Shown: positions 26,021 through 34,963 of the stretch, piece by piece
Position numbering within the stretch: the stretch's first letter is position 1
Layout of the letters: the number at the start of each line of letters is the position of its first letter
NCBI GenBank assembly: GCA_019359355.1
Contig: JAHHHM010000011.1
Location: forward strand, 124,001 to 188,000
DNA length: 64,000 nucleotides
Origin: Microcoleus vaginatus WJT46-NPBG5
GTDB taxonomy: Bacteria; Cyanobacteriota; Cyanobacteriia; Cyanobacteriales; Oscillatoriaceae
Direction of reading: 5' to 3'
Made by a program: the position numbers and the translations under genes
The notes under the pieces: generated by a model
The model's database searches: none
What the model was told of the DNA's origin: nothing
The model's input: the letters and a program-made list of their open reading frames with translations, nothing else

Positions 26021-26559
26021 TCACTCCTTCACCACTTAAAGCACTCTCTAATTGACTCAGAACTCAACACTCAGCACTTGAATGGAGCGAGGACGCTCTG
26101 CTTTATTCTTTGACGTGCCTGTGTCGGTGACAGTTGCGCGGTTCAATTAAGTTTTAGATTAGTTATTTGCCACTTTATGTAAATTTATTGTATTTTTTTT
26201 AATCTTCATCTTGACTTGACGCCCAAGTTAAGCGTTAAAGTGAATCTTGGTAAACTTGTGTCGTTTCCATAGATAAAAATCGATGCAAGCAATTATTCAA
26301 GTGAATGATCGGCTGAGGGAGCGCGTTTTATCTTCTCTCCTGCGTAAGTATTTATACCCGATCATAAAGAGATATTACTGTTACCATTGCTTATTCCTTG
26401 AGATCAAAAATTTAAAGTTAAGCGATCTGAAGTTAATCTATTATAGAAATCTTAAAGAAACATTAATTTGCACTCGCCAATGTGTCTGGGTTAACGGTGG
26501 AACTTCAGACCGGCTGTGCTTTGGGCAGAATGGTTGTTCAAATTTGAGAGGTAACGTGG
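26021..26559. other. intergenic region upstream of the ndhF3 operon
   Basis: Holds a copy of the CTCAGAACTCA repeat at about 26052-26080, an A+T-rich promoter-like stretch at 26160-26210, a dyad at 26210-26232, and a leader of about 300 bases. A 94-codon ORF at 26283-26567 in the leader overlaps the ndhF3 start and is not convincing. GAGAGG at 26546-26551 is the ribosome site for ndhF3. Confidence 0.6.
26210..26232. promoter_or_regulatory. candidate LysR-type (NdhR/CcmR-like) operator
   Basis: CTTGACTTG and CAAGTTAAG, separated by 5 bases, form a dyad with 8 of 9 pairs matching. It stands about 330 bases before ndhF3. In model cyanobacteria the ndhF3 operon is repressed by the LysR-type NdhR (CcmR). 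The match is to the general LysR dyad form, not to a proven site. Confidence 0.4.
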
Positions 26560-28425
26560 ATGAGTGAGCTCCTCCTCCAGACAGTTTGGTTTATTCCTTG
26601 TTATGCCTTAATTGGCGCGGTGATCGGTGCGCTTTGGTCGCCGGGAATTATCCGCCGCACCGGCCCACGACCGGCAGGCTATCTCAATGCGTTAATGACG
26701 TTTTTAGCATTTGCTCATAGTGTAATTGCACTACCGGCAGCCTGGAATTATGGGCCACAAGAGATATCTTTTAGCTGGCTAAGTGCTGCCGGTTTAAATC
26801 TCTCAATTGACCTGGAAATCTCAGTCGTCAGTGTTGGGGCAATGGCGTTAGTAACCGGGTTAAATTTCTTAGCCCAAATTTACGCCGTTGGTTACATGGA
26901 GATGGACTGGGGCTGGGCGCGGTTCTACGCGTTGCTAGGACTATTTGAAGCTGGGATGTGCGGTTTAGCCCTGTGCAACTCTTTATTCTTTAGCTATGTA
27001 ATTCTGGAAATCCTCACCCTCGGAACCTATTTACTCGTTGGGTTGTGGTTTAACCAGTCTCTCGTGGTGACAGGTGCTCGTGATGCTTTCTTAACCAAGC
27101 GGGTGGGCGATTTAATTCTGCTGATGGGAGTTGTAGCTTTATTGCCCATCGCCGGAACTTGGAACTATACCGAACTGGCTGAATGGGCCAAAACAGCGTC
27201 GCTAGACCCCACCGTTGCAACCTTGTTAAGTCTGGCTTTAATTGCCGGCCCTCTAGGTAAATGCGCTCAATTCCCCTTGCATTTGTGGCTAGATGAAGCG
27301 ATGGAAGGGCCGGTTCCCAGTACAATTTTGCGTAACTCAGTGGTGGTGTCTACCGGCGCTTGGGTACTGATTAAATTGCAGCCGGTTTTAGCGCTGTCGC
27401 CGGTGGCATCTGTTGTAATCATCTTCATTGGTGCGGTGACTGCAGTGGGGGCTTCTTTGATTGCAATCGCCCAGATTGATATTAAGCGATCACTTTCCTA
27501 CTCGGTTAGCGCCTACATGGGTTTGGTGTTTATCGCTGTGGGAACTCAGCAAGACGAAACTGCGCTGATATTGCTGTTCACCTATGCGGTTTCGATGGCT
27601 TTGTTGGTGATGAGCACCGGCACCATTGTTTGGAACAGTATCACTCAGGATCTCACACAATATGGCGGTCTGTGGTCGCGCCGGCCTATTACTGCACTGT
27701 GCTATATAGTTGGCGCTGCCGGTTTGGTTGCAATGCCGCCTTTAGGGGGTTTCTGGGCGCTGCTGCATATGGTTGATCACTTGTGGGAGAGAGAACCCTG
27801 GTTGGTGGGGGTTTTGCTGACAGTTAATGCCTTAACTGCCTTCAGTGTCACCCGCGAGTTTGGTTTAATTTTTGCCGGCAAACCCAAGCAAATGACGGTG
27901 AGATCGCCTGAAGTTCACTGGCCAATGATGTTGCCAATGATGATTTTGACGGGCTTCACCTTACACGTTCCCTTGTTGTTACTGAATTGGTCACTGTTAC
28001 CAGATTGGACAATTGTCAATCAATTAGCTGCCGGTTTGCTAATTTTATCCACCGTACTCGGTTGCGGCGCTGGCTCACTCATTTATCTGAATAACAGTTG
28101 GCAAAAGCCGGTACAATTGCCTTCAAAAGCACTGCAAGACTTTTTTGCCTACGACCTTTACACTGCAAAACTGTATCGTCTAACTATTGTATTTGCGGTT
28201 GATTTAGTCTCCAAGACTATTTTCTGGATTGACCGCTATATCGTTGATGGTTTTGTAAATCTTGTGGGCTTAGCTACAGTTTTCAGCGGTCAAGGTTTAA
28301 AGTACAATGTTTCCGGCCAAACTCAGTTTTATGCCCTAACCATTCTTGTGGGAGTCGCTGTTTTAGGCGTCCTCATGAGCTGGCCATTCTTACTCTCTCA
28401 TTTTTCATTCATGAGTGCCGGTTAA
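26560..28425 (+). CDS. ndhF3: NDH-1 subunit NdhF3 (CO2-uptake complex)
   Basis: Proton-pumping antiporter-like subunit of the NDH-1MS (NDH-1(3)) complex in the thylakoid membrane, which drives inducible, high-affinity hydration of CO2 to bicarbonate. The 621 residues contain about 16 membrane helices. N-terminal PGIIRRTGPRPAGYLN and the GPLGKCAQFPLHLWLDEAMEGPVP block (Lys and His of the proton path) mark an NdhF, and the short length with linkage to ndhD3 and cupA marks the F3 type. The ATG start has GAGAGG 8 bases upstream. It is the first gene of an operon continuing with carbonic anhydrase, ndhD3 and cupA, probably under NdhR control. Confidence 0.95.
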   Translation: MSELLLQTVWFIPCYALIGAVIGALWSPGIIRRTGPRPAGYLNALMTFLAFAHSVIALPAAWNYGPQEISFSWLSAAGLNLSIDLEISVVSVGAMALVTGLNFLAQIYAVGYMEMDWGWARFYALLGLFEAGMCGLALCNSLFFSYVILEILTLGTYLLVGLWFNQSLVVTGARDAFLTKRVGDLILLMGVVALLPIAGTWNYTELAEWAKTASLDPTVATLLSLALIAGPLGKCAQFPLHLWLDEAMEGPVPSTILRNSVVVSTGAWVLIKLQPVLALSPVASVVIIFIGAVTAVGASLIAIAQIDIKRSLSYSVSAYMGLVFIAVGTQQDETALILLFTYAVSMALLVMSTGTIVWNSITQDLTQYGGLWSRRPITALCYIVGAAGLVAMPPLGGFWALLHMVDHLWEREPWLVGVLLTVNALTAFSVTREFGLIFAGKPKQMTVRSPEVHWPMMLPMMILTGFTLHVPLLLLNWSLLPDWTIVNQLAAGLLILSTVLGCGAGSLIYLNNSWQKPVQLPSKALQDFFAYDLYTAKLYRLTIVFAVDLVSKTIFWIDRYIVDGFVNLVGLATVFSGQGLKYNVSGQTQFYALTILVGVAVLGVLMSWPFLLSHFSFMSAG

Positions 28426-28571
28426 TCAACAATCGCGCATTGGATGGAATTTTAAATTCTTTGAAGGCGGTTCTAAAAACCAACTCACGCTGAATCAGCA
28501 GAATGATTTGATGAACACCTTCTAAAACTTTTCCAGATCAATTGTCAACATTTCACAGGAATCGTCTGAAA

Positions 28572-29270
28572 ATGAATAGTTTCTCAAGAAGAAGTTTGAT
28601 TAAATTAGGTGCCGGTGCCATTGGAACAGGGGTGTTAGCTTCTCAACTAGGTTCCAAATTGACTTTTCCAGAGCCGGCAGTTGCACAAAAAACTGACTTA
28701 ACCCCCGATGAATCTCTGCAAATGTTAATGGAGGGGAACCAACGGTTTGTTAATAAAAAACGCACAAGCCCCCACCAAGACTTTGAACGTCTTGCAGAAG
28801 TTGCAAAAGGCCAAAAGCCGTTTGCCTCAATTCTCGGCTGTGCGGATTCTCGGTTCCCTTCAGAAATTATCTTTGACCAAGGATTAGGCGATTTATTTGT
28901 CTGCCGCGTGGCAGGTAATGTTGCCACACCAGAGGAAATTGGCAGTCTAGAATTTGGCAGCTTAGTCTTAGGAACAAGAGTGATTGTAGTGGTCGGCCAT
29001 AAAAGATGTGGAGCGGTAGAAGCAACAATCAAAGGCGCTCAGGTTCCGGGTCAAATATCTAGCTTGCTCGATGCGATTAAACCAGCGGTAGAAAAGACTG
29101 AAGGACAAGCTGGTGATCGGCTAGAAAATGCAAGTAAAGCTAATGTGATGCTTCAAGCTGAGCGGCTGAAATCATCTCCAGTTCTATCTCAATTAATTCA
29201 AGAAAATAAACTGAAAATCGTAGGCGCTTATTACGATTTAGATACCGGGATTGTAACTATGGTGAGTTAA
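28572..29270 (+). CDS. Tat-exported beta-type carbonic anhydrase (EcaB-like)
   Basis: Interconverts CO2 and bicarbonate. From the ATG at 28572 (an upstream TTG at 28542 would displace the signal) it has 232 residues. MNSFSRRSLIKLGAG is a textbook twin-arginine signal with cleavage near AVAQ (38/39), so the enzyme should work in the thylakoid lumen or periplasm. The beta-CA zinc ligands are Cys90, His143 and Cys146 (ILGCADSRF, VVGHKRCGA), with the Asp92-Arg94 dyad intact. It lies between ndhF3 and ndhD3, 146 bases after the first and 102 before the second, all in one direction. Synechocystis EcaB (Slr0051) is reported as a thylakoid enzyme acting with CupA/CupB, which fits this linkage. Confidence 0.92.
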   Translation: MNSFSRRSLIKLGAGAIGTGVLASQLGSKLTFPEPAVAQKTDLTPDESLQMLMEGNQRFVNKKRTSPHQDFERLAEVAKGQKPFASILGCADSRFPSEIIFDQGLGDLFVCRVAGNVATPEEIGSLEFGSLVLGTRVIVVVGHKRCGAVEATIKGAQVPGQISSLLDAIKPAVEKTEGQAGDRLENASKANVMLQAERLKSSPVLSQLIQENKLKIVGAYYDLDTGIVTMVS

Positions 29271-29372
29271 AACCTGGATGCGTTGATTAATGGCTAATTA
29301 TTAAAATAGAAATCAATAATTAGTCATTAATGATTAACAAAGGAAAAGCAGAAAAAGAACAAAGGACACTCT

Positions 29373-30905
29373 ATGCTTAGCACGCTGATCTGGTTGCCCG
29401 TAGTGGGTGCGGCTCTTGTCGGATTTTTACCTGGAAACCTCAATGCAAATCGGGTGCGTTTTGTCGCAGTAGCAATTGCTTCGGCTATCTTAGTGTGGAC
29501 TTTCTGGTTGGGAAGCCAGTTTAATTTAAATGTTTCCGGCTTGCAATTTCAGGAATATTTACCCTGGATTCCCCAATTAGGGTTGAGCTACAACTTAGGG
29601 GTAGATGGCTTATCTTTTCCGTTACTAGCTTTAAGCGGCTTGCTGACATGGATTGCCATTTACGGCAACGGTGAGGGCGTGGAACGTCCCCGGCTTTACT
29701 ATGCTTTGATTTTTCTCGTCAATGCCGGCATTGCTGGGGCTTTTGCCGCGCAAAATCTGCTGCTGTTTGTTTTATTTTACGAATTGGAATTAATTCCCCT
29801 ATATCTTTTGATTGCGATTTGGGGTGGTTCCAAACGCGGCTATGCCGGCATGAAATTTCTCATCTACACAGCGGTATCGGGAATTTTAATTCTCGCAGCC
29901 TTTTTGGGAATGACTTGGCTGAGTGACTCTACCAGTTTTGATTTTGATGCAATTCTCACCCAAGGATTACCCTTAACCACACAACTGATTCTACTCACCC
30001 TTTTGTTAATCGGTTTTGGCATCAAAATTCCCCTGGTTCCCCTGCATACTTGGTTACCCGATGCTTATGTTGAAGCTTCGCCGCCGGTGGCAATTCTTCT
30101 GGGTGGAATTCTCGCCAAGTTAGGGGCTTATGGATTAGTGCGCTTCGGATTACAACTATTTCCTGAAACTTGGACAATCGTGGCACCAGGGCTATCAATT
30201 ATTGGGGTCGTTAGTGTTCTTTATGGCGCACTCAGTGCGATTGCTCAAAAAGACATCAAACGCATGGTGGCTTACAGTTCTATCGGTCACATGGGCTATA
30301 TTTTAATCGCTGCGGCTGCCGGCACCCCCCTTAGCCTTCTGGGATGTGTTTCCCAAATGGTTGCCCACGGTTTAATTTTGGCAATTCTCTTTTATTTGGT
30401 GGGCATTATTGAGGACAAAGTCGGCACTCGCGAATTAGATTTGCTCAACGGCTTAATGAATCCGATTCGCGGTTTACCGTTTGTCAGTGGGTTGTTAATT
30501 TTAGGCGGAATGGCAAGTGCCGGCATCCCTGGACTCGTCGGTTTTATCGCTGAATTTCTCGTCTTTCAAGGCAGTTTCCCAGTCTTTCCCATACCCACGC
30601 TGTTGTGTGTCATTGCCTCCGGTTTAACCGCCGTCTACTTTGTTATCTTGCTCAACCGCACTTGCTTTGGCAAACTGGATAACAACTTAGCCTACTATCC
30701 CAAAATCAAATGGCCAGAACGCATTCCAGCTTTGGTTTTGGCAGTTACTATTTTCTTACTTGGAATTCAACCCAATTGGTTAGTGCGCTGGAGTGAACCC
30801 ACAACCACAGCAATGGTTGCCGCGATTTCAAATAATAGCAATCAAGAAATCGCCATCAACTACCCCACAAAAATAAATCCAGCAAACAATATTTCCCAAA
30901 AATAA
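29373..30905 (+). CDS. ndhD3: NDH-1 subunit NdhD3 (CO2-uptake complex)
   Basis: Antiporter-like proton-channel subunit paired with NdhF3 in NDH-1MS. It has 510 residues and about 14 helices. The functional core includes LLLFVLFYELELIPLYLLI (Glu in TM5), [22 protein letters not shown] and AQKDIKRMVAYSSIGHMGYI. It is shorter than the NdhD1/D2-type gene at 43010 and lacks that protein's Cys-rich C-terminal loop. The ATG follows AAAGGA at about 6 bases. It is the third gene of the operon. Confidence 0.95.
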   Translation: MLSTLIWLPVVGAALVGFLPGNLNANRVRFVAVAIASAILVWTFWLGSQFNLNVSGLQFQEYLPWIPQLGLSYNLGVDGLSFPLLALSGLLTWIAIYGNGEGVERPRLYYALIFLVNAGIAGAFAAQNLLLFVLFYELELIPLYLLIAIWGGSKRGYAGMKFLIYTAVSGILILAAFLGMTWLSDSTSFDFDAILTQGLPLTTQLILLTLLLIGFGIKIPLVPLHTWLPDAYVEASPPVAILLGGILAKLGAYGLVRFGLQLFPETWTIVAPGLSIIGVVSVLYGALSAIAQKDIKRMVAYSSIGHMGYILIAAAAGTPLSLLGCVSQMVAHGLILAILFYLVGIIEDKVGTRELDLLNGLMNPIRGLPFVSGLLILGGMASAGIPGLVGFIAEFLVFQGSFPVFPIPTLLCVIASGLTAVYFVILLNRTCFGKLDNNLAYYPKIKWPERIPALVLAVTIFLLGIQPNWLVRWSEPTTTAMVAAISNNSNQEIAINYPTKINPANNISQK

Positions 30906-30928
30906 TGTCACCCTCCCCCACAAACCCC

Positions 30929-31000
30929 ATCTATGCCTAACGGCACGCTGCGCTATTATCTGTGTTTATCTGTGTCCATCTGTGGTTAAAACATCCAAAA
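30929..31000. repeat. dispersed repeat between ndhD3 and cupA, copy 1
   Basis: Carries CCTAACGGCACGCTGCGCTA, then TATCTGTGTTTATCTGTG and ATCTGTGGTTAAAACATCC. Matches 16279-16335 in block order. Confidence 0.75.
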
Positions 31001-31040
31001 TCAAATTAAGACTCCCCACCCCAAATCCAAAAACATCATC

Positions 31041-31075
31041 CTCATCTGCGTCTATCTGTGGTTAAAACATCCAAA
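31041..31075. repeat. dispersed repeat between ndhD3 and cupA, copy 2
   Basis: CATCTGCGTCTATCTGTGG followed by TTAAAACATCC: a shorter second copy of the ATCTGYGGTTAAAA element, 40 bases after copy 1 and 24 bases before cupA. Confidence 0.7.
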
Positions 31076-31098
31076 TTCCTCATTAAAAAAAAAGAACA

Positions 31099-32397
31099 AT
31101 GGTACAAACCCCTCCCCAACAAACCACCAAACTGCCCCCTTCCCAGCATGAATTTGCCAACATCATTCACCGCCTAGAAGCCGGTGGGGCAATGCTACCA
31201 GATACCCCAGAAAACCTCATGCAAATTATCGGCATTTATAAAGCGTATGCAGTGCCGATGGATTTCTACTGGCGGGATCTACTTTATATTGCAGAACGCG
31301 TATTTTTAGACCCAATTCCTTTTTTTAAATACTTTCTGCCAAAAGAATATTTAGAACTGCATAACCACTATGCCGGTGACGATGCAGATTTGCGAGTTTG
31401 GCGCGGAGAAGCCACCGCTCATCCTGAACTTTTAGAGTTCATGGAAAAAGGGGAACTTAAAAAGAAAATGCCTCGCTTATTCCATCACCTATTACATGAT
31501 CGGGTGAATATGGAATTTGCCGAAGCTTGTATGCGAGCCATGTTTTGGCACAGAGATATGGGCGGTAAATTCGATCCCTATCTCGATACCGATGAATATA
31601 AAGCCAATGCAGACCGGGCGATTAAAGCTTATTTCAAAGGCAATCCGGTGATGTTGGGGCTTTATAAACTATTCCCAGAAATGTTTATTGAGCAAGTACG
31701 CCAACTGTCTTATTACAGCAATTTGGGCTTGTTCTGGGAAGTGATGGCTCCGGTTTTCTTTGAAATGTCTGACCTTTATGATGAAGGGAAAATTACCAGC
31801 GTTCCAGAAGCCATGAATTTTCTGGTTAATGGAATTTTTGCCGTTGCCGGTCGTCCGATTTATCACCACGTTTATATTCGCGGTGAAATGTACGAAATCA
31901 TCCCCAAATCTAAAGGATTTATCTGGCTGTACGAAGCTGCATTACCTTATGTAGAAGCGGTGTTTTACCGCACTGCTCCTTTCCGAGGTACAAAGTCTTA
32001 CAACGCCCAAGCTAAACAAGTACCAGAAGATCAGAAAGATTTCCATTATGGAATTCTTTATGCTGATGTGTTTCCCGTGGGGACTGCCGGCATCCCGCCC
32101 ACACTTTTAATGCAGGATATGCTGCATTTCCTCCCCCCCTACCTTGTGGATTACTATCGCCAACACTGTCGAGGTGAAGAAGATATGTTAATCCAATTAG
32201 GTATCACTTTTCAGCGTTCCATGTATTGCGTTACCTCTGCGGTAATTCAAGCATTACGCACCGCAACGCTTCATCCTTTAGACGATCCAGATCCCGAACA
32301 CCTACAGGCAAATCGGGCGTTTTTTGAAGCGCAAATGGATCGGTTCAAGCGTCCTGAAGCTCGTTTACGAGATATTCAGCGGCAAGATTACCGATAG
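31099..32397 (+). CDS. cupA: CO2 hydration protein CupA (ChpY)
   Basis: Hydrophilic subunit that caps the NdhF3/NdhD3 end of NDH-1MS and performs redox-coupled CO2 to bicarbonate conversion on the cytoplasmic side. At 432 residues it is full length and has the conserved blocks YAVPMDFYWRDLLYIAERVFL, FHHLLHDRVNMEFAEACMRAMFWHRDMGG, GKFDPYLDTDEY and AGRPIYHHVYIRGEMYEIIP. The His/Cys/Arg-rich middle is where a metal site has been proposed from structures of the complex. Its linkage to ndhF3 and ndhD3 makes it CupA rather than CupB. A strong terminator follows; no cupS gene is between here and the next gene. Confidence 0.95.
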   Translation: MVQTPPQQTTKLPPSQHEFANIIHRLEAGGAMLPDTPENLMQIIGIYKAYAVPMDFYWRDLLYIAERVFLDPIPFFKYFLPKEYLELHNHYAGDDADLRVWRGEATAHPELLEFMEKGELKKKMPRLFHHLLHDRVNMEFAEACMRAMFWHRDMGGKFDPYLDTDEYKANADRAIKAYFKGNPVMLGLYKLFPEMFIEQVRQLSYYSNLGLFWEVMAPVFFEMSDLYDEGKITSVPEAMNFLVNGIFAVAGRPIYHHVYIRGEMYEIIPKSKGFIWLYEAALPYVEAVFYRTAPFRGTKSYNAQAKQVPEDQKDFHYGILYADVFPVGTAGIPPTLLMQDMLHFLPPYLVDYYRQHCRGEEDMLIQLGITFQRSMYCVTSAVIQALRTATLHPLDDPDPEHLQANRAFFEAQMDRFKRPEARLRDIQRQDYR

Positions 32398-32432
32398 GAA
32401 ATTACTTTTGGAACTGTTTTTCAAGATTTCCC

Positions 32433-32468
32433 TAAGCCGCCTTAATCAAAAGGGTGGCTTAATTTTTT
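32433..32468 (+). terminator. terminator of the ndhF3-CA-ndhD3-cupA operon
   Basis: A 9-bp stem with one G-T pair (TAAGCCGCC at 32433-32441, GGTGGCTTA at 32453-32461), then six T at 32463-32468. It starts 36 bases after the cupA stop codon. Confidence 0.8.
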
Positions 32469-32711
32469 GCAGGGGCGCTTGCGGTGATATAAACATCAAA
32501 AATTTTAATCTTATTTACTCTATCTGTGATATAGTTTGTTTAAATTAATATAATATACTAATAACCTTTTTGATTAATTTTACATTTGACAACTCAAGGC
32601 TTTTTGTTGGGATCTCCGACAGCTAGAACGCCAGTTCAGTTGAATTACTTGACAAAAACCACAGAATTATAATAATGATAATTCTCTCAAATCCTTCTTG
32701 ATTGAGACTCT
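32469..32711. other. intergenic region, no gene seen
   Basis: A+T-rich DNA between the CO2-uptake operon terminator and the convergent comB-like gene. I find no ORF or structure worth naming. Confidence 0.6.
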
Positions 32712-33440
32712 TTAGGTCAATCTTTTAACATAAGCGTTATGAGTGAATAAGGGAACACAGCTACTGATATTAAACGCCGCAGCAAGCTCGATGTCCTGTG
32801 GGAATCCTCGCGCTGTTAACTCTTTACCCGAATTACATCTTCTCAGAGCTGTAAGAAGATCATCTTTCCAGCGGCGAAATACTGCAACAGCGGCTTCTGC
32901 CTCCGGTGATAATCGTCCATCCAAGAAGTTGAGAATTGCACCTGCTCCAATTAGGTCTTCCAAAGCAGGTCGTAAACTCCCATCAGGCCACCGCTCACCA
33001 GCGGGGACAATAGCAATCCTAGTTCCATGAGCCATCGCAAACTGTGCGATCGCTTTGCTGTTTCGCAAGCACCCGGCTAGTGTCGTCGTAGATCCTGTGT
33101 TCAAAGTAAGAGTGGCACCATTGGGTGAAGGCAAGACAAGCTTAGTTCCAGCCGGAATATCAATCAGGGAGACAGGTGAAAGCGAGTAGCTTTCTTTTAA
33201 TTTACGGTTAAAACTTGCCAGCTCTGCATTTACAGACAAAGCATAATCGACTGCTGATTTATCCTTCCATCGGTAGGGAAAGATTATGGCTCCATTATTA
33301 GTTGCGATGTCAACGCAGGTTGAAAAAGACAAAATATCGACAATGACCACCACATCACTAACTGGAGCTAGCTTAACAACGCCTTGCTCACCCCACTCGC
33401 AACGAAGCTCATACTCTGATTGGTCAAAATTTATGTCCAT
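32712..33440 (-). CDS. probable 2-phosphosulfolactate phosphatase (ComB family)
   Basis: Member of the ComB family, named for the coenzyme M pathway enzyme that dephosphorylates 2-phosphosulfolactate; many bacteria, including cyanobacteria, have homologues of uncertain role. The ATG at 33440 gives 242 residues (a TTG two codons earlier is possible). Family features: VVIVDILSFSTCVDIATNNGA near the N-terminus, LVLPSPNGATLTL in the middle, then TRIAIVPAGERWPDGSLRPALEDLIGAGAIL, and a C-terminal DIELAAAFNISSCVP. The gene stands alone. Confidence 0.85.
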   Translation of the reverse strand: MDINFDQSEYELRCEWGEQGVVKLAPVSDVVVIVDILSFSTCVDIATNNGAIIFPYRWKDKSAVDYALSVNAELASFNRKLKESYSLSPVSLIDIPAGTKLVLPSPNGATLTLNTGSTTTLAGCLRNSKAIAQFAMAHGTRIAIVPAGERWPDGSLRPALEDLIGAGAILNFLDGRLSPEAEAAVAVFRRWKDDLLTALRRCNSGKELTARGFPQDIELAAAFNISSCVPLFTHNAYVKRLT

Positions 33441-33568
33441 GTACAATGCCCACTGTTTCCTCTACATTTTCTACAATAGGCTCCAACATTCGAGTAATAA
33501 CATCAAGGTTATGGACAAATGCCATTTTCCCACAGCAATCTGAATAATGCTGTGAAAAGTGAGCTTCT

Positions 33569-34000
33569 CTACCGGCTTGGGGTTTCTTCCCGCACCGGCA
33601 CAAGCTTCGATTTTAGATATCGCACGAGTAACCAGGTGAGAACACAGCCGATAAAATAGTGCGGGAAATCCCACCACACAAAGGTTGTACCTAGTAGCAA
33701 CCGGCCTAACGTTGTTGCTCGGAAGGCTTGTAAGAAGGCCGGCTGCCACAACTGAAGGAACTCGATCGCTGAGGTGATGATGAAAACTGCGGACGCAACC
33801 TTTACCGGCAGCACATTGGGCCAAATGAAAACTCCCAGCAAGATCCAAAAGGCTTCGTAAACAACATCGCCGGCATAATCGTAAACCCATCCGCTCAATG
33901 GCCCGTGATATGCCTTAGTCGCCAATCCCAACGGAACCATCAGGATCGAGAGGATGAGGATTACGGTTCGATAGGTGCGAAATCTTTGGGCGTGGGACAT
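33569..34000 (-). CDS. DUF2809-family membrane protein
   Basis: From the ATG at 34000 it has 143 residues; an earlier ATG at 34042 would add 14 charged residues. Four hydrophobic helices start with VILILSILMVPLGLATKAY. The pattern GPLSGWVYDYAGDVVYEAFW and IEFLQLWQPAFLQAFRATTLGRLLLG is that of DUF2809, small membrane proteins of unknown function often annotated near VanZ-like proteins. Divergent from the psb32-like gene. Confidence 0.8.
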   Translation of the reverse strand: MSHAQRFRTYRTVILILSILMVPLGLATKAYHGPLSGWVYDYAGDVVYEAFWILLGVFIWPNVLPVKVASAVFIITSAIEFLQLWQPAFLQAFRATTLGRLLLGTTFVWWDFPHYFIGCVLTWLLVRYLKSKLVPVREETPSR

Positions 34001-34159
34001 GGGGAATATTCTGGTTTTGCCGATTCTAGGGCACTTAGGCACTTGGCCAGGGTTCTGTGTTTGAGACTAAATTAAAATACTGTAAAGAAATGTTATCTTT
34101 CTATTAACCTTTAAAACAAAGCATTAGCGTCCACCCTAGAGATTCCTATAGAACTTCCC

Positions 34160-34963
34160 ATGCAAATACGGTTTCCTCAAAGACTTTTAATATCTGTCAT
34201 TGCATTCATCCTGGCTCTGTCGGTTTGGGCCTTTGCACCGGCTGCTTATGCTTACGAAAATCCCGACTTGCTGCCCGACACTCAGACAGCCGTGATTGAT
34301 TTGGCCAAATCTCTCACCGACAATCAGGAAGCAACACTAGACAAAGACTTAGAGCAATTTGAAGCCGAAACCGGCTGGAAACTGAGAGTTTTAACTCAAT
34401 ATGACCGGACACCTGGCCGTGCGGTGAAAAAGTTTTGGAATCTAGATAATAAGAGTGTTCTGCTTGTTGCCGATCCGCGTGGCGGCAATTTGCTGAACTT
34501 TAACGTTGGCGATGAGCTATACCCCTTGCTGCCGCGCACTTTCTGGATCGAGTTGCAAACCCGCTTCGGCAATCAGTTCTTCGTGCGGGAGGAAGGGGAA
34601 GATCAAGCCATCCTTCAATCTTTAGAGTCTGTAAAAACTTGTTTGCGTAAAGGTGGCTGTCGGGTTGTGCCGGGACTGCCTAGAGAGCAATGGATTCTCA
34701 CCCTGATTACTTCCGTACTGGGTGGAATTATCTGCGGATTTGCCGCTCAACCCCGTGATGGAAAAGTATTTGCATGGCAGTGGGCGTTAATTTTCTCGCC
34801 GCTGTGGGGCATCTTGTTCATCGCTTTTGGGATCGGGCCGGTGATCACCCGCACCTCGGAGTGGCTGCCCTTATTCCGCAATATTATTGGGTTTCTTCTG
34901 GGTGCATTGGTGGCTTACCTGACGCCGATGCTCAAACAATCTTCTGCAAATTCTGAAACCTAG
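34160..34963 (+). CDS. psb32: TPM-domain thylakoid protein, Psb32/TLP18.3-like
   Basis: 267 residues. The signal peptide (MQIRFPQRLLISVIAFILALSVWAFAPAAYAY) is followed by a TPM domain at about 35-165 (TAVIDLAKSLTDNQEATLDKDLEQFEAETGWKLRVLT, NKSVLLVADPRGGNLLNFNVG), then membrane helices at about 180-260. In plants TLP18.3 and in Synechocystis Psb32 assist photosystem II repair; the length, signal and C-terminal membrane anchor fit. Three C-terminal hydrophobic segments are more than the single anchor I would expect for Psb32, so the symbol is tentative. Confidence 0.78.
   Translation: MQIRFPQRLLISVIAFILALSVWAFAPAAYAYENPDLLPDTQTAVIDLAKSLTDNQEATLDKDLEQFEAETGWKLRVLTQYDRTPGRAVKKFWNLDNKSVLLVADPRGGNLLNFNVGDELYPLLPRTFWIELQTRFGNQFFVREEGEDQAILQSLESVKTCLRKGGCRVVPGLPREQWILTLITSVLGGIICGFAAQPRDGKVFAWQWALIFSPLWGILFIAFGIGPVITRTSEWLPLFRNIIGFLLGALVAYLTPMLKQSSANSET

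Noticed and set aside
26283-26567. 94-codon ORF before ndhF3
   Set aside because: No family resemblance, composition of a leader sequence, and it overlaps the well-supported ndhF3 start.
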